A stretch of 64,000 nt of DNA from Watersipora subatra. Taxonomy: Eukaryota; Bryozoa; Gymnolaemata; Cheilostomatida; Watersiporidae. Of this stretch, positions 1-12,016 are shown piece by piece; positions within the stretch are counted from its first letter, which is position 1; each line of letters starts with the position of its first letter. The notes below the pieces were generated by a model. It did no database searches, had not been told where the DNA came from, and saw only the letters and a program-made list of their open reading frames with translations. Position numbers and translations under genes: made by a program. The stretch is taken from NCBI RefSeq assembly GCF_963576615.1, contig NC_088708.1, positions 27,225,191 to 27,289,190 on the forward strand, written 5' to 3'.

Positions 1-53
1 GCTAGTTTTGTAACTGATAGGGTATAGTTGATAGATATTCTAATAATTGTCAG

Positions 54-3000
54 CTGCTCTGGGTACTTATGACTGCGACAGCACTCGGGCTGCTCATGCA
101 ACGACTGTCAGCGAGGCTCGGAGTTGTCACAGGGAAGCATCTGGCCGAGATCTGCTTTCTTTACTATCCGAAAGCTGCCCGCATTGCCCTTTGGCTTATG
201 ATCGAGGTAGCCATCATTGGTAAGAAGATAACCTTTTGTTCTTAAATACCAAATTTATGCTTTTCTTATTGTTCATAAATTTAAACACTTCATGAGTTGT
301 AAGAAACTAGACAGAGGTAAGTTGAGTTGTAAGAAACTAGACAGAGGTAAGTTGAATTGTTTTCTTTTAAGCCTAGTCCGATTCCCAAGACCTCTGAAAA
401 CTGCCATTGTTTTTTGGCTTGTTGTGCAAATGCCTTGCACATCGCAAACTCTTCATTATTTGTTCAATTCATTAAGTTTTAAAAATTAGAAAGCAAAAAC
501 TAAATTTCTATGTTTTAACAAAATTGTTTAGATATGTTCATAGTTTTACAGTTGGTTGCATCTGAGAGAGGTAGGAAAGAAACAGCTCTTGCTAGTTCTT
601 CTCCATAGAAGCAACTTTAGCTCAACATAATATTAGTGTATAGAATAGATAATACGCACATTGTTATTATATCTTTGGTATCTACTGTATCTCATATAAA
701 CACTGTCTACTACTTCTGATGACAGGGTCTGACATGCAGGAAGTGATTGGTACAGCCATTGCCATATATCTTCTTTCAAATGGAGTGTAAGTTGTTCTCT
801 CGTATGCCTACAGTATTTAGAAAAATCTTCAGTAGATCTTTGGGACCTTCAAGGAGATCTACAGGTGGAGTAAACTGTAAATCATTGGTTTCAAGGGTAG
901 TAAAAAGCTTTGGTTGGCCGTTTTGAAGATTAGGGAGTGTTATTTGATGACTTGAATAGTACAAAATTAAAATAAGTACAGTAGACACCCGGATTACGGC
1001 ATCACTGTCTTACGGTTTTTTCGCTTTACGATGTGGGACACGAAATTTTTCCAGTCCCTTGTTACTTGAGCTTAACTGTGTGTGATTAATAAGCTAAATT
1101 CATTTAAGGTACATTCAGAGTTCATGTTATGTTATGTAGCGTCACAAAAGTGTTGTGTCGCTACGCTTTGCTGTTCAAGTCTCTTTTCCACTGTACTTAG
1201 CCACTACGTCTGTCTCGAAGGTGAGAATTCCATACATTACTGTACGTAGTAATGTTGCATTTCATTGCAGACCATAACCACTCAATAGGTCACTATACTT
1301 AGTAAGTGACCTATTTAGTCACTACTATATTATTTTGTGACTAAATTTTATTATGTACAGTACGTATATACAATTTTAAAGTTTTGTCTGGGATTGGGGG
1401 TTTGCATTATATAATTACAGTAGGCTCCTATTATTACTCATTTTTGCCTTACGATCCCAACACCAGAATTAATTAATATCTTATGGCGGGGGAGAGGGTC
1501 CACTGTACTTTATTAATTAAAACATAAATAAATGGGTAGCTTAACAAGTTAATAATACTAATACAAATTAAAATACTGATAAAATTAACAACAACAATTG
1601 TGAGTTTTCAATCTGCTTTTTTTGCCTGTCAGGAGAGCATAGTGCGTGCGTGTGTGTGATGTTTTATTACGCGGAATTTATAGCTGAGACATATAAAATA
1701 ACGGAAACACAAACATAAAAAAGGGGCTGTCCGATAGTTTGAGACTAGCAGCGAGATAGCTCCGCTGGCAGTTTGCAGAAAAACAAACACAGTTATGAGT
1801 GAGCACCAGTAGCACTACTGTCATCGGTCGCCCACAAGCCCTCCACCAACTTCCCTTTTATAACATTTAAAGCCAAATAAGTGTTTATTGAATTATTTAG
1901 TTTCAGTGAACATCCTCAATCTTTGACCTTTACTAGTTTTAAAGTATTGTATTTTAAAAGTATTGCTTGTCTATAATCTGGTACAGTACTTGTGATCAAT
2001 TAACATAATTATTTTGAAAATCAACATCCTTAAAAACATTGATAAAATGCAGCGCAAGCCGGAGTTCAAAAAGCATTTGCACAAGCATTAGTTTTAAGCA
2101 AAAAGCTACTAATTAGGCCTACTGATGCTTTTGGTTTAATTTTAAAGTAATCCTTACAGCTTTTTTTGTAATAACAAAATCTTTTCTAACCCTCTTGAGC
2201 CAGCATGCCCCCAAAACTCTCCTCCATAAATCAGGTGAGGATAGAAAAATGTATGATACAGGTCGAGCATTGTTTTGGTGTCCAAGTATCTTCTCACATA
2301 ATCATCAAATCATCAACAAAGCTACATAGTGTAGTTGACTGATTAATTTTAATATGTCTTTGAAGGGATATGTTTTTATCAACCTTATTTCTAAAAACTG
2401 TGTATAAACTTTTACAGATATTAGTATTTTGGTAATAAAAACTGAACCAAGTGAATCAAGCAAATGTTTCTGAGGGTTTTCAAAATTTACAAAAAATGTT
2501 TTTTAGCTATTTAAGATAAGATTATTGGCTAAACACCATTTTTCAATTCTTTAATTTAATTTGTAAAATGAGAAAATCAGTAGTAAAACAGGTGTATCGT
2601 CAGCAAAAAGCCCGCAGTTTAGTGATGGAGCGCAGTTCACCAGATCATTAATAAATATAATGAATATCAGTGGGACTGTGATAGAACCTTGTGGAACACT
2701 AATTTTAACATGTTTTAGGGATGAAGATGTTTTATTATTGTTCACAAATTGTGATTAAAGTGCCAGCATCATTAGAAAAATTACAAAATTTATGGTTGTT
2801 AATTAGAATGATGTGGTCAATCGTATCGGAGGCTTTTGAAAAAAATCTTAAAAACGTGCCGTGGATAACTGTGCCACTATTGAAATTCAAGGATTAAACT
2901 AATAGCTCCTGTGGTGTTTAGCGTTTTACGAAAATTAGTTTTGTGGTTTTCAACCAACAATTTTAAGTCTTCCATATATGTACGTATTCGTTTTACTAAA

Positions 3001-6000
3001 ATTCTATCTATAATATTGATCAAACTGGTAGCATGGAAATAGGCCTGTTGTAATTGGGATCTGTTTTGCTACCTTGTTTGTAGAGAGGAGAAACTCTTGC
3101 TATCTTTAAACAGTCAGGGAATGTGGACTTTGCTATTATTAAATTAATAAGGTGTGTGATAACAGAAAGTAGAGAAAGGGAAATTTATTTTAACAGAAAT
3201 GTTATCATATCCTGTTGCTTTTCACATGTTCAACTGATTTATCACTTTTATTACATCACCTTCTAAGACCGCTTAGATTTAAATTAAATGTTAGATATTA
3301 GTACAGCGGATCTCACCATACGATATTAATTCGTTCCAGTGTTGGCATCGTTTAATGAAAATGTCGTATAGAGGGGTATAGAAACTCATAGTAATTATCT
3401 AATGCAAACATCCTTGGATAAAAAACCATCAAAATTTTATATACGTCTTGTACATATTAAAAATTAGTAACAAAATAGTATATTAACCTTGTTGTAGAAA
3501 GGATTAATAAGTTACATCGAATTTAGAAAGTTTTGCAGCACAGTCTACTCTAATATTCACAAAATGGCTGTTAATACATTCAGAAATTTCTAAAGGATCT
3601 GTAAATTGACTGTTTCCTGTTTGTCTTAATTAAAACTTAACAATGACTAAGCTCTTGACATCAAGAATAAATGGTACCAAATTGTGTTGTCAAGCATCTA
3701 ACATTGATCTATGACAAGTTGATCTAACATTCACCCAATCTTTTAATCCAACAAGATTGTAAGCATATAATTGGATATTTTCATATTGGGAACTCATAAA
3801 ACAAAGGTGTAGCTGTTAGCATAATAGAAAATTATTATTAATTACTAATTATTATGGTTTCTGTTTCTGTGATTTCATGCTTGCAAAGATTTTGTATTAG
3901 CTTATAAAAAAGCAAACAAAGCTGTACTGACAAGATGTACAAAAATGCTACTAGACTCAATGCTGCCTGTCATCATACTCTATAATCATGCTGACCCAAA
4001 TACAATATTTCCAAAAGTATATTACTCTAATAGTCGAGGAGGGATAGCATCATAGATAGTTTTAGAGGCTGTAGACTTGGTAGTAATTGTCAGTAGCAGA
4101 AGGAAAAATGCAGGAAAAGAGTGAATTATAAAAGTTAAAAAGTTGAATAGCTATGAAATTATGCTGAGTTAATTTAGCAAGATTCTGCATTGTAAACAAT
4201 AACCATCTAGTGGTTCTACCTTATTAAAAATTATTTTACTAAGTGCGATGGTAACACAGATGCTAGACAATTTATTGGAATTCTTACAGTATTAAGTCAA
4301 TTGTTACCCCTTCTAATCGCCTCTTGCGAATCAACCATTCTGCATGATCGTGTCAACTTGTAGCTGTGATGAGATTACGCTGTCTTATCAATAACAGGCC
4401 AAGTATAAAAATATTTGCTCAAGAAAACTGTGGATGGGCAGTCTAATGGAAAAGTAAACACAGTTTCAGTACAAAGTATAAGTGATTGTATGGAACAATC
4501 ATTTAGCCATGATTTTCTTGCATGATATTGTTGCTTGTCTCCATTTACTGCCTAGCGTCCTAGTTGGCACTCCTCTGGTCCTTGTAATCTGACATTTACA
4601 AGTTCTATAGATTAGCTGATAAGAGGACCACTAGAATGTCCTCTAGCCATATTATCTACTAATAATATTTGGTGTGATAACGCTTATGAAACACACCCCA
4701 TGTTTTCTAAGATTACATATACTTGAATATTTTAGTAGTACAAACAAAAATGCTAACTGTTTATTATTAGATGTTAAGGTTTAACACTAGCTATTCAAAG
4801 ACTGTTGACAGACTAATGTTCCATCATGTTATGTATCCCTTCGGTCACACAAAAATCTTGTTATTCAGAAAAAACCAATTTAGACAGAAATGCTTTTTAG
4901 GAGCGATTAACTACATTAGACTTCCTTATAGTGTAAATAACCCATTCCTAGAAGGAACGGATTGCTATATGCGGAATGCTATATGGTTTTTACACTATGC
5001 GAAGCATAAAATACATGTATTTTCCCACACAGATTTTCTACACAGATGTTCCCAAACTTGTTCCTTAGGCCCTTCCAATTACACAAAAAACTAAACTTAC
5101 CTTTTTAATTTAACAACTGTACAGTAACAGTGATATTACCGGTTTGTATCGAGAATTATCCTTTTTTTATCACTTACACTCGGATTAGTGTCCATGATTA
5201 TGAAAATGTTACACTAAGTTAAGGAAAGTTCTTCTTCAACTGATTTCTTTCGCTTTTTTCTCCACAGCAAAGTCAAGGTTTATGCTGTCAAAAAATATTG
5301 TACATGTCTAAAATAAAGTAAAAGATTTTTACTATAATGAGAGCTGCGTCCATCTGGCTGTCCGAAACCACAAATGGAGGCTGAAAAATCATTTTATAGG
5401 GTATTACAACTCCAAACATTCAGCTTAGTACACCGAGGCTTTAGCACTTGCACCAATTAACCGCCTTCAAGAATAATTGCGCAGATACATACTCTGCGTG
5501 TTTTATCGGTGCACCTCTCACGGCACATTAGACTGTCAAGGTACTAGTATGTATAAAAGATACCCGGGTTCCTCTTAGCAAGAGAGAAAATGATACCTTT
5601 TGAGGCTACATTAACTGCCAAACTCTCATACAAATCGAATTTGTGAACTTGCACCGACTTGACGCTTTACGTTACATGTATATGGAGTTTCTTACATAGT
5701 ACAATGCAAAAACTACATAAATTTTCTACATTCAGTAGAATTTACATAATAGGAGGTTTACGCTATAGAGATGCCTACTGTATATATTTAGTGGTATTAC
5801 CACACTAATCCTTGCATAATAATAAAAATGACCAAAGGACATAGGGTACCCTTTGTAATCAGGTAACACAATTGGAATTCTTAGTTACGTCTCTGTACTA
5901 CCTTTCTAAAACCACTGAAAATTATAAAATAATTTCTTAAGCTTAGCATCCTTTTACAGACATTACTTTTGCACCTGAGTGTATTTTCCCTGATCACCAA

Positions 6001-9000
6001 CTCTATGTTAAGTAGGATCCCGCTGTGGGGTGGAGTACTCATTACTATAATAGTGGATACCTTCTCCTTTCTCCTTCTAGACAAATATGGACTCCGGAAA
6101 CTGGAGCTTTTCTTTGGATTTCTAATCACTATTATGGCACTTTCCTATGGTTATGAGGTAAGGCGAGGTCCTGTCATGTCTCACCTTACCTCATAACCAA
6201 AGGAAAATGAAAAATGAAAATGCTGTTCCAAGCAGCGCAGTCACTAAATGCAGGCCTTGCACTAACAGCGCGGTGTACTCTTGTTGGTGGGATGACATTA
6301 CATTGTTTTGTCTCTAACTTACCCTGCGTGTAAATATTTAGACAATAAATTGTACAAGCAAATATAACGGTAAACACAACCCTTGTGCAACCTCCAAATG
6401 ACTATCAAAAACAGCAATTATACTGTCATGGTTTCGGTTGTTATTGCAATTAGCCTTTCTAGGGTATACTCAGATAAAATAGTTGCCCCATTTTTGGCAA
6501 TAAACGAAGCTTTAGATTAGCTGGTAGGATCAGCTGATATAGGATAATCATTTGAAATGTTCTGTTCAAATTATCTACCAATAGTATTTGTAAAGGACAG
6601 CTGATTGATGCAAACAAAATATTCATTGTGTATTATTGGATCAAATGCTACACCAGAGATATTAAGATTATGATGTGGCATAATGATATTCTTCTGAGAG
6701 TACTGACACTAGGGGGAGACAGGTGTAAACACATAGTTCGCTAGCATGTGTTGGACTTTGTCTCCAAAACAAAAAAGCTGATGTTCTATAATGAGTGTCT
6801 GCATGGCCTTAAAGGCTGTTAGTACAACCTATAACTCTGCATAACATCTATTCATCTGATAATTGCAACTTTGCATTATAGTTATTATATAACAAAATGT
6901 AAAATAACCAAATAATGTTGTAAATTAATTCAACAATACTAAGTGATACATTAAATACAATAATTTATATATATACACATATTATATACGTATTTCTCAA
7001 ACCATGTGTGTATGTGTGTCCCTCCAGCTATAGCTATTATTAGAACAGCGTAGCTGGACAATGCTGACGCAACGTCATGGCCTACCGTCTTTAGAAGCCT
7101 AGCGCTTATTAACTAGCTTACTGGAATTTTTTATTGGCAATGTGCCAGGCTAATAGCTTGCAAGTTACAGTTGTTTGACAAAGTTTTAAAACCTTTACCG
7201 TTGTTTTTATTTTTCTCTTAGTTTATTTCAACTACACAAAACACTTCTCTCATGATAGATATGTAGTTTGAAAGTTAGAATGGAAATGTAGCTATATGTT
7301 AAATACAATAAATTTTTTGTTCCAAGACTGTTATATTACTCGGGCAATGCCAGGTAGCACAGCTAGTGCAGATATAAGTTTCTTAATCAAATGGCATTTT
7401 GATCTTTTAGTTAAACGTTGTTTTTGAAAGTTTTAGAAGAAACCCCCCTAAATTAGACATACTCATTGAAGCCTACTAGCTATACTTCTTATAGTGTTAT
7501 TATGAGAATAACAATGTTTGAAAGAGTAAACTGATAGACATATAAGGCATATATATGCCTATTAGGGCTGAAATATAAGTGCCAAACGAATTTTTTATAG
7601 ATCAGGTAAAAACACACGTAAAATTATTATTTTCATTTCTCCTCTTATTGTAACAATGAAAGACCATAAACTCTTTCATAAGTTTAATATCCTTTACCAA
7701 AAATTGCCACTATATAAAGTGTATTTACCGTGAATGCTAACTTTATATTAAACAGGATCCCGCTGTGGGGTGGAGTACTCATTACTATAGTGGATACCTT
7801 CTCCTTTCTCCTTCTAGACAAATATGGACTCCGGAAACTGGAGCTTTTTTTTGGATTTCTAATCACTATTATGGCACTTTCCTTTGGTTATGAGGTAAGG
7901 TGAGGTCCTGTCACATCTCATACACACAACCTGGTCAGATTAGACTAGAGAGCGGGTTATAAGGAACACAGGTCTGACTGCATATGCCTATGTGTTAGTA
8001 AAGTACTAGTATTATTAGTACAATGTAGAAGTCTCTGGTACACATATACTTGCTCACTATATTCACAGGTTGGAACTTTTACTGATTCTGTTGTCATGAG
8101 GTAAACTGCTATAATTGTCCCGTCCTGAATGAGTAGAATCCTGGACTTAAAGTAGAATCCTAGGCTCTTAAACAAGTTCAAGGCAGTCTTAGTAGTTGAT
8201 TTGTTTAATATGAAGAATGTTATTGACGCTACCTTTTGTTTATCTTCTCCTTGACACCTATATACCCACTACTGTCTGCTTGTACATGGATATTGAAAGT
8301 GGAATGTGTATCTCTGAGCTGCAATAGCATCGTAACAAATGATTTCATGATAAGTTGATGTATGAGCGTGTTTTGTGGAACTAATGACTTTTTATTTGGT
8401 GAGTCCAACATGCTGTTGCTGCTTGCACTTACTCATTATCATGTAGGCTACATGAAAATCTGCTAAAATGGCCAGTTTTGCTTATTCATAATGTGAACTA
8501 AAATGATGTTGATATGTGTTTGATACTGTGTATGTTTTAGTATGTGGTAGCTGCTCCAGATCAAACTGAAGTAGTAAAAGGCCTGTTTGTGCCCTACTGC
8601 AGCGGTTGTGGACAGCCACAACTCCTTCAGGCTATCGGCATCATTGGTGCAATTATAATGCCGCACAACATGTATCTCCACTCCGCCCTCGTAAAGGTAT
8701 GGATTTGTAAACCTTTACTCTTGTATAGATATGGAATATCTATACAAGAGTAAAAGTTTCTATCTCTACTGCACCCTTATAAAGGTATATATTATACATC
8801 TCCATTCTACCTTTGTATAGATATGGAATATGTATCTCTACTACACCCTTATAAAGGTATATATTACACTTCTCTATTCTACCTTTGTATAGATATGGAA
8901 CATATGTCTCTAATGCAACCTTGTATCAGTATATATTGTACACCTACTTTACCTTTATAAAGGTTTAGGACTATAGGTTGTTTATTTCCATCTCACCTTG

Positions 9001-11954
9001 TGAATGTATAGATTATAAATGTACATCTCTGCACTCTTGTAAAGGTGGCTATAATTAGGTCACTCAATTTTCTTATTAAGGTATACCTAGCAGGCGCCAG
9101 TCAACTTTTCTTTCTCTCCACTGTCAGTATCTATGAAATGTTGTATTGTGCCGGTGTTGTTCCATGAATCGCGAATCGGTTGTAATAACTTTATATTCTA
9201 TGCATGTATGGCACGTATGTCCAAGGTCTATTTATATGTATTTGCAGTCTCGAGATATCGATAAAGGAAAAAGAACCCAAATTAGGGAAGCCAATTTCTA
9301 TTTTTTTATAGAAGCAGCTATCGCTCTCTTCGTATCATTTCTCATCAATCTGTTTGTGACCTCAGTCTTTGCTGAAGGTTTCTACGGCAAGACAAATGCA
9401 GATGTGGTAAGTTGCTAGCTTCACTTCACTTTTTAATGACTGGCAACAGTATACACAGTATCCTGAATCTTAATATAATACTTTAATTAGACACAGTAGT
9501 CAGTGAACCAAGTTACTCTCTCTCTTATTTGTAGTCTGAGCAGTGCATCAACTCAACCTTGCCAGAGTCCTTCACTAGTGCCTTTGGAGCTAATGTGAGT
9601 ATCTTGGGACCTTTATCTTTCCCTAACTGTTTTATACTTATGTTTATGGTAGCTGAGTTTTTAACAGACGTCTATAGATGTAGCATATGCTTTATATGCA
9701 TATGTAGCATATTTTTATTTCCTTGAGAATCTATGAATAAGGTGATACAATATTTATTGATTTGCAGGACACCGAAGATGCAAGTCTCTCTGTGGATCTC
9801 TACAAAGGGGTAGGTTGACTCAATCTTTTGATTTCACCGACTCCTCAAGTATGTGATGGCTTGTCTATTAAATGCTACTTACTCAACAGCTAGGTAACTG
9901 ACATGTGGAACTTTATATATTGCATCCCTTTTGTTGCTGTCTGCAGGGTGTGTTCTTAGGATGTGCTTATGGGGCAGCTGCTATGTATATCTGGGGTGTA
10001 GGTATTTTGGCAGCCGGACAAAGTTCAACTATGACAGGCACATATGCTGGACAGTTTGCTATGGAGGTATGCTTTTCATGAGATACTCATTGTCTTTGAC
10101 TTATATGTAATATACGAATATATGTATGGATGCAAAGTAAAACTGCTAAAACGTGCATGATTAAAATTTTTCCTAAACCAAGCTTTCACATCTTTTCGGA
10201 ATTCCTTTCGCAGTATTTTGCGATGGGAAAATAATTCCTCCTAACAGCCTCAGGGTAACATAATTTTCAGATTGCCATCAGCAGTGTCTTGAAATATGTA
10301 GACACTTGGTTAGTGTTTTTTTAAAATTTATCATGCAGCTTTTAGAAAACTTCAGTATTAAATAATGTCTAAGGTACCAAAAGTAACGCTCACATTTATT
10401 ACTCTTGTATAATCATTACAAGCAATAGAATTACAAGTAACATGTTTATATATATACTAGCTGCATAACTCGTCCACGGGAACAGATTCATGTGTAATAA
10501 GAGGTTTATTAAGAGTTGTCTTTCATACTGTAAAACAACTCCAAATATGCAGTCTACTGAAATTGTTGTGCTGATTAGACTATGCATACACATATATGCA
10601 GTCATCCATGTCAATAATGTTGGGGAGAACAATGGAAATCTGCAATGTGTTTTACAGCTAATCTACATTGCATCAGTCTCAAACCACTCAAATTGGAGTT
10701 GTCTTATTTTTATACAGAGAACTGATAATGAAATTGACATTGCTAGGCAAACTGAAGTTCTTCAAACTGGCAGTATTGAAAAATTTTGCATCTTTTAAGA
10801 AATTCAACAAAATATTTTGCTATTGTACTGCTGAGCTATTGCAGGCATTGATTAAATGGAGACTTCTACATGCTTAAAACACTAATCATGGCTCACCAGT
10901 TCTCCGTCTATAGCCTGTGTTTTGACATGGTATACACAAACAGTGCCGCAGTTATGTGGTTGTGTTGATAAAATTAATGATCAGTAAAATTTTATGTATA
11001 GCAGCACAGACAGTATGATGTCAAAGCAGATACAGCATTAGCACCTTACAATAATAAAACAACGTCAACATGATTCCCTTTTTGCCGAGCAGAAACTATT
11101 GAGCAAATACGGCTTTGGCAAGAACAGACCAGAATGACTACTAAAGCCGTTTCTAAAAGTGAATGCAATGGTGGGCTTTTTTGTAATATACCCTGCTCTC
11201 TTTCTTCTCACTGTCGCCTATCGCAATGTTCGAAGTACCCTTGCAAGTTCTGTAGTAGTAAGTTACAGTATTCGTAGTTGGAAAAACATTAGTAACTCAG
11301 CTGCGGAAGGAAATGAACATGTTTACTATCATGAACAGTGGCAAATCCAACGGTTTTAAGTAGTGGAAGTGTGTCAACTCATAGGCAGTACAACATTGAA
11401 TGAGAAGTACTTACCATTCTGAAGTAGAAAGTTAGTAGGTAAAACCAATGATATACAGCCCCCAGGGGGCTGTATATCATTGGTAAAACATGAAAATAAT
11501 TGTTTAGGTGGCCGCAAGAAACAAACGTTCACGTGACCTTTCTTGTACTAGGAAATATTAATATTTAGTAGTAAATATTAATTACATGTAATTTACTACT
11601 CGTTAATTTATTTAATGAGTAGTAAATTTTATTTAATTTACTACTAATTTAATTTCACTACTCATATTAATTCAGTTCACTTTGTACGACCGAATCGAAA
11701 TAAGGAAAGACCACTCTATAATCTACACACACGCACACAAATATACAGACAGAATTTTTGCCATTTATATAGTGGATATTGAAATTTATCATACCTAGAA
11801 CTAAAATCACAGTGCTCAACATACAATGGAGCAGTATAAATCAGTAGAAAATTAGTAGAAAACCTAATTTTCTACTAACTTATATATATATATTGTCAGC
11901 ACATTGCCTTACTTAAAGTCTGTGAGGCAACTTAGTTGTTTCATGGGAGAAAGT

Positions 11955-12016
<62 letters not shown>

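Noticed and set aside
4771-5094. 107-codon open frame as a gene
   Set aside because: No motif, no splice signals of note, and it lies in an NRAMP intron.
5881-6129. Antisense open frames over both alternative NRAMP exons
   Set aside because: They are shadows of the sense exons 6016-6157 and 7756-7894; the copies diverge in a way that keeps the sense frame.
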